A stretch of DNA of 64,000 bases from Cristatella mucedo (taxonomy: Eukaryota; Bryozoa; Phylactolaemata; Cristatellidae). Made by a program: the position numbers and the translations under genes. Location: assembly GCA_009760855.2 (NCBI GenBank), contig WPIO01000025.1, positions 5,180,001 through 5,244,000 on the forward strand, written 5' to 3'. Position 1 is the stretch's first letter. Each line of letters opens with the position of its first letter. Below, piece after piece: positions 1-50,034 of the stretch. The notes beneath the pieces were generated by a model. It did no database searches, was not told where the DNA came from, and worked only from the letters and a program-made list of their open reading frames with translations.

Positions 1-139
1 TGCTCGTGACTCCAAACTGAGCAGCGAGCGCAAGAGAGGAGAAACATGCTAAGCTACAATGCCACGTCTTCTGCACACCGGCGGTTGGACGTTTAGGGGT
101 AAAGGTGGTTGCCTTTAAAAACCAATGTCAAAATGCTCA

Positions 140-233
140 CATTTGCGACCGAGGCCGTGGGCTCAAATCCTATGTCCTATGAAAAGCGAGTGCATATAGA
201 TTCAGTCCTCTTAGGGTCCTATGCAACTGATAT

Positions 234-235
<2 letters not shown>
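140..235 (+). repeat. SINE-2 partial copy leading into a microsatellite
   Basis: GCGACCGAGGCCGTGGGCTC with B-box-like GGGCTCAAATCC, then the body to CCTATGCAACTGATATG, followed by (CA)n. Confidence 0.5.
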
Positions 236-291
<56 letters not shown>

Positions 292-340
292 GCACGCACG
301 CACACACACGCACGCACGCACACACACACACACACACACA
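235..340. repeat. (CA)n / (CG-CA) microsatellite
   Basis: About 105 bp of alternating CA with CGCA interruptions; any open frame here encodes only Thr-His repeats. Confidence 0.98.
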
Positions 341-469
341 TTCAGCCAGAACTTGGGTATCAGCAAGCTATCTGTCTTCCTAGGTCAGTTTTTTGTCCAA
401 TATTCTCGTGGGGCAAGTGTATCTATGCATTTTGTGATCGCATAAGGCAAGTGTGTGCTGACACTTCTT

Positions 470-1310
470 GCTGCCACTAACCATATTTGCATGTTAACCG
501 AGTGCACAAGACCTCCAACTATGTTATGCTTCTTGATATTGAGCATGCTACCACTAACTATTCAATTGTGCTTCCTTTACAGAATATCTAAAGTACCTAC
601 ATGAGATTAAATTCTCTAAGGACTTCTGTAACTCACTGCTTGCTGGTCTTCTGGTGTGTAAGCAGGTGCTTACAGCTGGTGCAAAACTTTGCAGCTAGGC
701 TTGTCTGTCGTGAGCGTCGCAGTTGCCACATCACACCAATTCTTGCCGACCTGCACTGGCTACCAGTCAAGCAATGCATCGACTTCAAGGTTTTGTCACT
801 CACTTTGAGGTCCCTTTATTATTTAGCTCCAGCCAATGTATCAGATCTACTTCCCACCAAACTGAGCGTGGTATCACCCACTTTTCTGAATATAATCGTT
901 TACTTAAACCTTGTACAAACTTCAAATCCATTGGAGAACATGCCTATAGTTCATATGCTCCCAAAACCTGGAACTCACTCCCATCTAACAGCATCCCCTG
1001 ACTTGACCACATTAAAAAAGATATTAAAACGCACACATTTATGACAGTATTTAGTGGGTTCCGTGATTCGTCCTTTATGTGCTTATACGTACTGACTCTG
1101 TGCATGCTGCCACTCACCACACTTGCATGCTGACCCTGTGCATGTCACCCCTAACCATGTTATTCTTGTTATTTATCGAGCATGCTACCACTGACCATCC
1201 GATCGTGTTTCTTTTGCAGCAAATTCAAAGCACCTAGAAAGATGTAGAGTTTTTAATCGTGCTTTATCAAGTGTGTTATTATTATTTTTATACAAACATA
1301 TTATTAGTAT
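470..1310 (+). mobile_element. Family A LINE 3' ends (two abutting pieces)
   Basis: The stretch 470-625 matches the family A non-coding tail (GAGCATGCTACCACTAAC, GCTTCCTTTACAG). It is followed at once by a 5'-truncated copy encoding LQLVQNFAARLVCRERRS and LADLHWLPVKQCIDFKVLSL with a frame change, then its own tail to the ATT-rich end near 1310. Confidence 0.8.
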
Positions 1311-2119
1311 TATTCTATTTATATGAGGCGATTAAAATTTCATAATCCCCTAGCTCATGCTGTGGAAGCACTTCACGGCATTATGAAAATGAAAGTATCA
1401 ACCTTATTGTATAAGCACTTTGCACGACCACTGCAGACTTTCCTAGATGACGTTGAAACCCAGGATTCAGAGGCGTAGCAAGAGGTGGGCAGGGGGACAG
1501 ATGTCCCCGGCGCCAAGGTCAATGGGGTGCAAAAAGCAAAATGGATTGTGCTAGTGTTTTTTAAAACTTTTTCATGTGAGACTACCAATCTTGATTTTAG
1601 GCAAGTCCTTGTTTCAATGAACTTGACTATTGCTTGCTGAGTTTGTTAACCATGTCCACAGACTTGGACCAAGCTGTAGCTTGACGATCTAGCAGCACAC
1701 ATGCCGCGACGAGAAAACAACGAGGGTGCTTTAACCACCGGGTATTCGGCTGGCACTTGCAGCACAACAAGCACACGGCTGTTCACTCCTCCGTCCTTGT
1801 CCCAACTGCCTTTCCGGTCAGCTCGTCTCATCCTGCCTCCCACAGGTCTGCTACAGAGCATCAAGGGTGAGCCAGCAAGCCCTGGCTGAGCACCGACACA
1901 CTATTAGACCACACTAGCTATGCTTACTTAACTGGCTGTGCTACGACAATGCCGGAGTCATGTTTGGCCGCTTGTCAGATATCTAAAAGAGTATACTATC
2001 CAGAGATAAGAAGGCAATTTTTGTAAACCGTAATAACCACAGCTTGAACCTGGCTGGAGTTCATGTTGCAAGATTCCGTTGTCACTACCTTTTTCGGAAC
2101 GATAGAGAGCACCGACCTA

Positions 2120-3120
2120 TCCTGTTTAAGAACAAGTATGAGGTGATAAAAACTGAAGAAAGTCTTAGCCGTCACTGTCAATCGCGACTCTGCAACAAGG
2201 TGGAGTGCAAGAGTGGATGCCGTGAAAGCTATCAATGATCGACTGAACAGCACTGTAAGTCTTTTGAAGCAACTGTCGGAGGACACAATGGGAACACTTG
2301 AAATAAGAAGTAAGGCTGGCAGTCTCCTAAATTGTATCTTGAACTTTAACTTTTTGGCTCTGTTGCGATTTTGGTACAGCATTTTAAGGAAAATTGACAG
2401 CAATTCAGAAAAGACGGCAGGATCCAAAGGTTAACTTCAAAGATGCTTCTTTTCACCTCCACTCTGTTGAGATTGAGTTGAAAATTGTGGGGAGTTGCAT
2501 TTGAATGAAGAATCCGCCCAAGGACACATGCCTGGAGAACTCTCTCAAAATATTCTTCTCAAGACAGAGGAGATTTAAAGAATATGAATGCTAGTATAGG
2601 CTATCTCCGACAAGAAATTACAACTGGGTTTTCCCGGCTCACAGATCTTGATGCCAAATTTGGTTTCTTGTTGGAAGTTGAGAATCTTTTGAAGACACTT
2701 GACCAGACCAAACTCCACCAACAATGTCTAAATCTTGGGGGCTTCTATGGTTCAGACGTTGATGGAACAGAGCTGTACAACGAAATATGTGACTGTAAAA
2801 TGCTCCTTGCCACACGTCATGACTCGGCTCTAAAGACACCACCGGAACTCATGTCTTTCATTGTCAGCTATGGACAAGTTGTATTTCCTAATTTGAGAGT
2901 TGTCTTGCAAGTTTTTCTCACCAGCAGCCGTATCAGCTGCCAAATGTGAATGCTTCTTTTAGCAAGCTGAAAATAACCCTCTTATCTGAAAGGGTCATTG
3001 GGGCAAGATTGACTCTCTGAGTTGGCCTTGCTAAGCATAGAAAAAAAACTGGAAAATATTGACTTTAACACTGTAATAGACCAGTTTGCCACGTTAAAGA
3101 TCATAAGCCACTCAAGTTAA
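2120..3120 (+). pseudogene. hAT-superfamily transposase relic (ZMYM1/DUF4371 type)
   Basis: The segment near 2190-2430 reads ATRWSARVDAVKAINDR, then LLKQLSEDTMGTLEIRSKA and LLRFWYSILRKID, typical of this transposase group. A frame break at about 2434 is followed at 2584-2945 by GFYGSDVDGTELYNEICDCK and VVFPNLRVVLQVFLTSSRIS. SFSKLKITLLSERVIG follows after another shift, then LSIEKKLENIDF-like remnants to about 3110, the hAT C-terminal dimerisation region. Several stops and frameshifts make it inactive. Terminal inverted repeats were not identified. Confidence 0.8.
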
Positions 3121-3592
3121 AGCTGTGATAGCAACCTTGTACCTGTACTACACTTAGTACAACTTTCTCGACTCGATATGCCTGCTAACATGTGTTTTTG
3201 CATTTCTTCTGTGGTGAAGCTATTTTGCAGCTATTTTGACAAGTGCACCATTTGTAGCATTCTTGGGGGACCCGAAAGGTCTCACTACGCCTCTACCGGG
3301 ACTCTCTCTCTCTCTTCATTCCCTTAATTTAGTTTTGTTAAGTTTTGTATGGTCCTGGGTCGTATTTAAAATGCGCGGGCAACTACTCGGAAGCCTTTGA
3401 TTCATCACACGGTGAGAAGGCTTTTCATTACTTGACATTGGACTGTGCAAATCACTTTACACGTGGATGTCTTAGATTAGCGAATTCTTCGGTTTTATTT
3501 AATGCAATGCATAACTGTGAACGATGGGTTGTCGGGAATAAAATGCTATCTGTGTGCACATGCTAAATAAAGCATATGCTTGATATTTTTAG

Positions 3593-3748
3593 GCCTGATG
3601 TCGCCTGCCATTTGCCTCATTGTTGTTGGCTATGTTGGTTGTGACAGAGTGGCTGCACTGTTGCTACTGGTTGTCGCAGTTGGACTTAGTGGAATAGCAA
3701 ACTCTGGTTTCCTTGTTAATCACTTGGACATAGCACCAAAGTATGCAG
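3593..3748 (+). CDS. SLC17 plus-strand gene, exon with helices 9-10 region
   Basis: The acceptor is a T-rich tract ending in AG at 3591-3592 and the donor is G|GTAAGT at 3749. The 156-nt exon starts and ends in phase 1. It encodes GLMSPAICLIVVGYVGCDR, a strongly hydrophobic stretch, then SGFLVNHLDIAPKYAG, the most conserved SLC17 signature. Its length and phase equal those of the minus-strand exon at 17360-17515. Confidence 0.9.
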
Positions 3749-4316
3749 GTAAGTGAGACCTTGATAGCCTGTTCTCTGCTATAAGATTCTGAATCAACAT
3801 TGATAAGACAACTTAGTAGATCTATTCTATCTCTGGTTAAACATTTGCACATTCTCTTGCTTTCTGGACATGGAGAATAAGTTGTGCCGATGTTTGAAGT
3901 TAAACCTATGTCGGCTGCTAATATCTTTAGAAATGTTATACCTAAATATTTGTCAGCATAACTATACTGGCCACACTATGCAGTGGCATGCCCCAGAGTA
4001 AGCGAACGTCAAGCAAGCAGAAAATGTTCTTTAGTAGTGCTTGACAGACTGATACATGCCAAGAAGTGTGTTGAGAGCAAGAAACTTATAGTCATCAATG
4101 CTGGTGGTGTTTTGAGGCTGAGGCCGGTCAACAGCTATCGGCAGCCTTACTCCTAATTTAAGTTCTTGTTCACATGTTCTAGACATGTGAAAGTTTGTTA
4201 ATAAAATTCAATGCTGACTCAAGAATTCTCCTTTCTAATCAAAATGTTGCCAGTTAAATAACTGAACAGTGTTCTTGCCTTCTGTTTATAGTATATATTT
4301 TCTACCATCTTCGTGT

Positions 4317-4386
<70 letters not shown>

Positions 4387-5787
4387 CAATTGCCTGAGGT
4401 GTGCCACTGCTTATTGCAGCCGTGTAACTGTGGCCTTAAGCGTGTTGCCTCAAAGCACTCATGCCGTTTCGTGATCATCATACAGTGGCCTACCATCTTG
4501 GACCTCCTCTGACATCAAACTCGGTTTTTATGCCTGTGTTTATATGTTCATCTTTGTCCATCTGAAAGGACAACGTTTCAGAGTAAGGACATGATTTTAG
4601 ATTAAGGACACTATAGATATCGAGCATGCTACAAGCTCACCCGTACACTTGCTTGTAAGGGTGAGCCTGCATACCCTACACTATAGCAGTTCGGCCGTTA
4701 GCTGGCTTCTAAGAATGACCGTGCACTGTTCTATTTGTCGAGATTTTCATTTGCGTGACTGTGGGTGATACGAGCGAGCAAGCGGCCCAGTCAGTTGTGG
4801 TTGGATCCGATTCGGCGGCATGCTGTAGTTTGGTTCGTTTATCAGAGAGCCAGCCGATGAACAAAGCCAACGGTTTATTGCACAAGGCACGGAGCAGCAA
4901 GACGCACGACTGCCTTCGCCCCCTTCTCACACTCGAGTCTCCCCTCCTCCAATCCTCCGGTCCACCATCTCACCACCAGCAGGTTACCGGCCTGTGTATA
5001 TACCACATCACCGGCGGACCACAGCTGTGCACCGGCAGACCCAGATGGTGAATCCACCATCTGGCCACCAGTGGGTTACCGGCCTGTGTCCATGCCACAT
5101 CACAGGCTCGTCAGAGGAGCCGGCATACACTCAAACTACACATGCTACAGGTCATTTATCATTAGTAGCTAAAGAATTCCAGGCCATGGCAAAGGGTGGC
5201 CATGCTTATACCACGAGAACAAGAAATCTTGGACGGTCGTTATGGTGGCAGGCAATGTCAAGGGTTCTCTAAAACATAGTGGGTTACTATGGTCTCATGA
5301 AAGTACAGAAAGGGAGGGACTTGTCTACACATCTGGTTAATGTTTGCTTGGGTTATACTTGCATTTTATTGACTCTGGTATTGCTGTCGTCCGGCCGGGT
5401 GCTGAGTGCGCCTCCCACCCCTCCACACTCCATTCAGGACGTTCGGCAACCCATCATCGACCTGGGTGTGCATCGATCGAGGAGCAAACATGTAGGGCAC
5501 ACTCAGCCTGCTGTTGGCATTTATATTCTGCTTGCTTTGATGCCTGATATGATGATGCGAGGTAGCTGCGGCGTGTCGCACATCTCTATCACCGTGCACC
5601 TGGGAACCGCCTATATGCTTCCAGGAACCCTTTTGGGAATAACCAACTGCCTTGGCAACATTCCAGGCTTTTTGGCTCCGCTGGTCGTCGGAACCTTGAC
5701 AGAAGAAAAGGTTGGTGTGTGCACAGAGTACCTTACTTGCCTCGTGCTCTCTGTCTCTGTCTTTGTCTCAGACTGCCTCTGTCTTTG

Positions 5788-5822
<35 letters not shown>

Positions 5823-6332
5823 CTATCTCCATCTTCTGTCTGTTTGTCTGTCTGTCTGTCTCTCTCTCTCTCTGTCGCTGTCTCTGTCATCTCTGTCTGT
5901 CTCTCTTGTCTCTCTGTCTCTCTCCCCAAGCTGTGACGTGCAAGCTGTCGAGCAGCTCTCACATGTGCTGCCGTATCCGTATGCGGTGCGCTCGTGTTTG
6001 CACTTGCACCAAGGAGAGCGAGCCCAAGGGTCTCGGCTTGAGCAGGGTGAGCTCGAAGGCAACAGCCCGGCTGATCTAATTGCACAAGGGCGGCCATTTC
6101 TTCAGCATGAGGGTTCAAACTATCGTCCTCCACGTGTCACTCTCTCTCTCTCTCTCTCTCGTTGCAGCACACAAGCGAGCAGTGGCGAGTGGTGTTTTTC
6201 ATATCGTCAGCTGTTTACACTTTTGGATTTCTGGTCTACACTGCCTTTGCATCCGGAGAAGTACAGCCGTGGGCTACTGAGGACGATGGTGAAGAGCGAC
6301 CGCTGCCAGTGGCAGGCACCGAGGACGACTAG
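3593..6332 (+). CDS. SLC17-family anion transporter, 3' part only (last three coding exons)
   Basis: This is the C-terminal end of a 12-helix major-facilitator transporter of the SLC17 family (sialin, vesicular glutamate and Na-phosphate transporters), which move organic or inorganic anions across lysosomal, vesicular or plasma membranes. Coding exons are 3593-3748, 5625-5710 and 6168-6332, joined in phases 1, 0 and ending at TAG 6330-6332. The family hallmark VNHLDIAPKYAG follows a hydrophobic helix in the first exon. The second exon reads GITNCLGNIPGFLAPLVVG, typical of helix 11, and the third holds helix 12 (WRVVFFISSAVYTFGFLVYT) plus an acidic tail. Earlier exons must lie left of the window: nothing in 1-3590 matches helices 1-8. 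The substrate cannot be deduced. The gene converges on a second SLC17 gene on the other strand, whose stop is 3.15 kb away. Confidence 0.9.
4319..4383. repeat. (GA)n microsatellite
   Basis: Uninterrupted GA dinucleotides, in the plus-strand SLC17 intron between exons at 3748 and 5625. Confidence 0.98.
4845..5145 (+). repeat. Unclassified interspersed repeat, copy 1
   Basis: Contains GAGAGCCAGCCGATGAACAA, two tandem subunits sharing GGTTACCGGCCTGTG and CACATCAC, and CTCGTCAGAGGAGCCGGCAT. The same order occurs reversed at 59205-59545. No coding or tRNA-like features recognised. Confidence 0.7.
5625..5710 (+). CDS. SLC17 plus-strand gene, helix 11 exon
   Basis: The acceptor AG is at 5623-5624 and the donor AAG|GTTGGT follows 5710. 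The exon is 86 nt, phase 1 in and phase 0 out, and encodes GTLLGITNCLGNIPGFLAPL and then VVGTLTEEK. The intron after it (5711-6167) is dominated by a CT/TCTG microsatellite. Confidence 0.9.
5740..5935. repeat. CT/CTGT-rich compound microsatellite
   Basis: Mixed (CT)n, TGTCTCTGTC and TGTCTGTC runs, beginning about 30 bp after the donor of the exon at 5710. It creates long spurious open frames on both strands. Confidence 0.95.
6168..6332 (+). CDS. SLC17 plus-strand gene, terminal coding exon
   Basis: The acceptor is preceded by a pure (CT)n run and GTTGCAG, so the microsatellite itself serves as polypyrimidine tract. The exon encodes HTSEQWRVVFFISSAVYTFG, the rest of helix 12, then ASGEVQPWATEDDGEER and a short acidic cytoplasmic tail, ending at TAG. 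The motif GEVQPW is typical of the family C-terminus. Confidence 0.9.
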   Translation, partial: HTSEQWRVVFFISSAVYTFGFLVYTAFASGEVQPWATEDDGEERPLPVAGTEDD

Positions 6333-7059
6333 GCAGTGTTACCGCAGTGGTGGTGCACAGACTTTAAGTATGAGAGGATCATTGTCATACCTAGTCATTC
6401 GCACGCCACCCAGAACTCGTTTACTGCAACCTGGCTCTGCATGCCGCCCAACGGAGGAGACTGCTGAGCAGTTGCTGCCGCCACACTCTAGAATTATTCG
6501 AGGCACCAATCAAGCATTCTCAATGGCTGGGCTCTCTGACTCTTTGTTGAAAGTTGCAGCTGGATCTGCTAGTGTAACATAATTGTGATAGCACACTTTA
6601 GTGTTCTCTCCTTTGAAAGCACGATATACAAAATCTGTGTCCATTTCCATGGTGGCATCATCTAGACTCCTCCATGTCTGTTCCTCCATCTACCTCAATG
6701 CCTACCATCAAGCCTGCCTCAACTGACCTCATTTTGACGTCAGTCTACCTAACTAACAGCAGCAGCATACAGAGCTCAAGTAAGCGTGGCAGTAGCTATT
6801 TGGTCACCGACAGAACAGCTAAAGATCTCGTTCACAGCAGAAGAGCCTTATTTGACAGAGTAAACCTTATTCTTCAATCTTTCAATTGTATGCATGGTTT
6901 ACCTTCTCTCCGAGGCCCACGGTGCCATTTCCCGTAGAAAATGGGGTTGGGAGGAAGGGGGATTTTCAGCAGTCCCTCTACGGTGCCAGGCTTGAGCAAT
7001 CCGGGGCATGACGGCCAAACGTTAACATACTTAGGTGAATTGCAACGATTAGCACTCGA

Positions 7060-7245
7060 AGATTACATAAATAAATAAATCCTAGCTGATTAAACAGCCT
7101 CTTTTTGTATAGCGACAGAAGAGCCTTTACGGCTATCACCACTGCTTGTAGTGGCGATAAAGAATCGTCCACCGCAGGAATCGAACCCACGACCTCGGGA
7201 CAGAGGTCGTGAAAGCAACCGCCTTACCTGGTGTGCCATCACGGC
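7060..7245 (-). repeat. SINE-1 (tRNA-derived)
   Basis: The minus strand carries an A-box-like GGTAAGGCGGTTGC, B box GGGTTCGATTCC, body with GCTCTTCTGTCGCTATACAA, and an AT-rich TATTTATTTATTTA end. It lies between the two SLC17 stop codons. Confidence 0.8.
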
Positions 7246-7262
7246 GCTTGTACCGGCTAACC

Positions 7263-7313
7263 AAAATATAGTCAGCTCGAAATATAGTCAGCTCATAATA
7301 TAGCCAGCTCGAA
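7263..7313. repeat. 16-bp repeat, three units
   Basis: AATATAGTCAGCTCG-type units spaced 16 bp apart, directly after the SINE-1 at 7060-7245. Confidence 0.8.
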
Positions 7314-7421
7314 AATCTTCTGCCTTCAGTCGCGAGGCCGACTAGGAAGGAAAGGTATCAAGGCCTGTTCAGCGATTGCTGGAAGCACTCTTCGTTTATT
7401 GGTTACTCGATGCAGTCACTC

Positions 7422-7505
7422 GCAGGGAAAAGCAGTTATGTGAGGTCTGCAATTGCGATGTATGCAGGGGAAAGCAGTTCTGTGAGGTATGCAATTGCGA
7501 TGTAC
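7422..7505. repeat. 42-bp tandem duplication
   Basis: Two units with 38-39 of 42 bases matching. In the plus frame each unit reads CEVCNCDV, but the frame has no family match and no splice context. Confidence 0.85.
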
Positions 7506-7774
7506 CTGTAAGTGCCAAACTTGCAACAGAACAGTTCATTATTACACCAGACTGCATGCATAATAATGCTTGAGGTGATATGAATTTGCTTTTGAGTATG
7601 TCAGAACCTGAATAATAAGTGTTCTGTAGCTCCCGTTTAAGCCTGGCCGCCTTCTCTGTTGGTGAACATCCAAGCGTGTGGAGTAGCCAACCTCTGCGAA
7701 AACGCCTTAAAAAGTTGTATGAGGCAAAATTCTTACCCACTTGGCAAAATTCTTACTTCGATCCAGTTGGCCCG

Positions 7775-8100
7775 GTCATTGCTCTGCTTCATACACGGCC
7801 GAGCCACTGCACCGATTTCAGCCTGCTCGTGCCTCTGGTTCACTTTGGTCGGTAGACATACGGCTCCTTCCTAGCACTTACCAGAGTGATGGCCACAGAA
7901 AAGTTTGCTCTGCGGATTCTAGGCTGTGGAGCTTATGCAGTTCTTGCACGACTTCTTTTCGGCTGCCGGCAATCGCACGGCCGTCCTGAACGGCTGCTGC
8001 TGCCGCCATGCTTCTTTCTTCCACGACGGTCCTTCTGACTCAGGTAACGCTTCTCAGTTTTCGTTTTCCGATAAGACCTGCCTGGAATGCATCACTTTAA
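7775..8100 (+). mobile_element. Family B LINE C-terminal fragment
   Basis: The sequence around CCGATTTCAGCCTGCTCGTG and TTTGCTCTGCGGATTCTAGG is a diverged copy of the family B 3' coding end seen at 21.3 kb and 28.3 kb. Frames are broken. Confidence 0.55.
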
Positions 8101-9482
8101 GCTCTGCGACTGCAGAGTGGGAGCGATGTCGTCTGAATGCATACTGGGAAGCCTCCCGGAAGCAGCTCGAGTAATTTGGCCTGCTGCAGCCACTTTTACA
8201 CAGATCAGTAGGCAGGGACGATGTGACATGGACAGCAGGTGATCCTGGATGCCACTGGTATTGTCCAGTCATTTGAGAACCGAACCGCAATAACCAGCTC
8301 CTTCATGCCACACTGGCAAAGCGAGCCCGTTCGAGACTACGGAGAAGAAGCTTTAGCCCGGCATTGTCGTCCACTCAACAAAATGATCGCCCCTTTGGAA
8401 ATCGACCCAGGAAGATCTTGCCCAAAGCGTCCGGTTCAGTGGGCTTCATAGCATTCTCAGATACAAGTTACACCCCTTCTAGATCAGCAGCTTCAAGCTG
8501 TGCGACTAGGTCGCCCCAAAAGCCTAGTGGTCCCCCTTTCTAAACCTGGCAGCCCGGCTCCACCCCCCCCCCGAAGGCTGCAGCCAGGGAGGAACAGCGA
8601 GCTTACAGGGGGCTAAATGGCATGCTCCTGTTGAAGCAGATAGAGTGGCCGCCATCCGAGTCGTTCTGCAGGGAAAGAGGAAGAGAAGGGGGAGAGAGCT
8701 GCAGCCTCCAGCTCAAGCGGCCTATGGGCTTGAGCTGGATGTATAGGAGGTGCCTAAATGCAACGCCTGCCACCCGTGATGGCATCTTGTCATATTGAGC
8801 AGGTACCCAACAATCAAATCACATATTTGATATACGATATTATATTTGAATGGAGAATTCAAGCCACGGCATTCTGCCTCATTCGAACTGAGAGTACTTG
8901 GTCGAGGTTGCCATGCTATGTGTAATGAGCAACAGTGACAGCATGCAAGTCGCTGCAAGGCTGCAGACTGAGTAACCACCGTGACTCCACTCGAACACGG
9001 CGCTCAGCAGCAAAACCGCAGGAAGCACAAATCGCACTGCATCTCGCTGTGCGACTAACGCTTGATAGACATCGCTACGACAGAGATAAGTATGATACGA
9101 GGCCGAAGATGGTGCACCGGCCATCACGGTGAGCAGAGATGATGCACCACATCGTCGGGTGAGCGGCATGCAGGGTTTCTGTATGTATGTTTGCCAAACT
9201 AGAGGTGACAAGCCGTAAGGTACTTTTGGCTTCCCATCATGACGTGGCTAAAAACGACTTCCAGAAAGTTAATAAAATGCTTATAAAAAATGCTAACAGA
9301 TGTAGGCAGGCGTTCAGAAGAGTAAGTGCACGTGGTTGCAAGCACACCACTCCTCCGGAAATCTGCTCCCTAAATTTGGGTGGAAGCCATCGCAGGACAA
9401 GACAGAGTAAATTCATGCACCTTCAGTTTCACACGGAGGGCGTTCAGCCATCACATTAAACAAAGCTGAGCCCGTGAGAAGG

Positions 9483-48140
<38,658 letters not shown>

Positions 48141-48403
48141 CTGAGATCGAAGCCCCAGAAAGACGCGCTGGGATCGACAGCATCCTGCAGCGAGTCGAGT
48201 TTCGCCACAAGTTTGAGCACAGCACGCTGGGCAGCTGACCGTAACAGGGTAATTGAGACTTTTGGGCTCAAAACAAGACACCAACGGCAATTACAAGCCA
48301 GGAAAATCCTCCACGACTGCAGTTCGGTACACTGTTGACAAATGCAGCATACGGCACTATTAACAACACTGGCATAAAAATGGGAATCTTCAGTGAACAA
48401 GTC

Positions 48404-48602
48404 GAGAGAGAGAGAGAGAGAGGAGGGAGGGAGAAAGATAAGAGAGGGGGACAGACAAGAGGGGGAGACAGAAATGGATGGAGACGGAGAAAGAGAGAAG
48501 ACAGAGTGAGACAGCGAGAGAGAGACAGAGAGAGAGAGAGAGACAAGAGACAAGGGAGAGAGAGGGGGAGAGAGAGGGGGAGAGAGAGAGGGAGAGAGAG
48601 CT
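48404..48602. repeat. GA-rich purine tract
   Basis: Irregular (GA)n and GGGAGA runs of about 200 bp, lying 260 bp upstream of the first recognised exon of the minus-strand SLC17 gene, so probably in its 5' region. Confidence 0.9.
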
Positions 48603-50034
48603 GCGAGTGATAGCAGCGAAAACGGGGATAGCTGGGACAAGCTGAGACAGCAAGACAGATCAGCGAGAGTGGAATAAAAATATGATAAAGCGAGAGAGAG
48701 CGAGAATAGAACGAGCTAGAGCCGCGAAGTAAGTGCCTGGCTCCGATTTTCTATTGGGAGCTGCGGCGCAGTTGTTCAGAGGCACGAGCAGCTGTCGCGA
48801 TTCCTGATGGGTGTTAAGTCTACCTGACATCCAAATAATGTGCCCGTCACACGCATGTGAAAGCAACAAATTCCACCGCGGCAGCGACAGGCAGCGGTCT
48901 GCGACCAACGACGGGAATCTGCCGCTCTGTCTTAGGGGGGGGGTCAAGGCTCGCGAACCACGCCCACTCCTGGGTTACAGACGGGGAGTCCATTTTTAGC
49001 CGTTTAGGGGCGCCGCTCTGCGGTCGTCAGTGCGAGGCGGTGGCCGGTCGGTGGTGATCTGCAGGAAAACAAGCATCAGCTAGAGACCGCGATTCCTCCG
49101 AGAGGCGTCGTGTTAGTGGCCCTTGCATTAAAAACATTTTTTTCAAACGACAAGCGAGAACTTACCACTAAGTCGAGTCGCTCACGGTTCGCCACGCAAA
49201 ACATACATTAGCTGCCAGGTAGCGGAGCTTTGCAGCGAATAGATACGCGGGCGTAGGGTTATTAAATTGCAATAATTCCTCTTAATTCAGCGCTGCTTCT
49301 TCTATAAAACACGCAATTGTTTCAAGTGTTCCGCTGTGGCTGCTTTTTTTTGCATTAACAATTACTTCCTAACAGTGAAGCTTCTCTTCGACTTCTAGGA
49401 GCAGAAGCAGCGACCGAGGTGACCGAAATGTCTAATTAACGAAAATTCCTCCGTGAAACCGCGAGGAGCCGGTGCATACTCAGTAGAAGCTCAATTATAT
49501 ATGTAGCTACACAATTCAGAAGCTGCTTATGTAGACGTGGTAGCATGAAAAATTGCAATGCATGACCTAACTCTTTTATCGAGCCCATTAACAAGACCTT
49601 GCGTGTTTTACTTATTATCAAGCCGTGGACTACTTCTTAATGCCTTTTATGTGCGACTTGACGTGAATACCCAGTGGCGAAGCCAGGCGGCAGGGTGAGA
49701 TATTTGCCACTCCTACACTGGAGGAGCTGCGACCTGGGCCGTCCCCTAATCCTACGTCCCTCCCCCAACGGTCGCTGACGAGGAAATTGTGTCTTAATTT
49801 CACTCAGTGACCAACTGCTGAGTTCGTGTAGAATAAACTATAATTTTGCGCTATAATTTTTCAGTAATTGCTGGTGTAGCCTCACCTAAATGAAAATATT
49901 GCGGGTCTTGGCCACCCCACGAAAACATTTCGCAGATCTTAACCCCTTCCCAGATGAAAATCCTGCCTCTCTCTAACGTGGCCAGAGAGCTGAAAAAAGC
50001 TGACAAATCTTTCAGAAACAACAATAAAAACAAC

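Larger units (their letters stand above)
6333..9482. other. Region between the two convergent SLC17 stop codons
   Basis: Expected to hold the two 3' untranslated regions. I see a SINE-1, short tandem repeats, a LINE B fragment and otherwise unique sequence. No convincing exon or poly(A) site could be fixed. Confidence 0.6.

Noticed and set aside
109-480. A 123-codon frame with Thr-His repeats.
   Set aside because: Translation of the (CA)n microsatellite and SINE-2 remnant.
5719-6582. A 287-codon open frame rich in Ser-Leu repeats.
   Set aside because: Created by the CT-rich microsatellite; the true SLC17 exons use other frames here.
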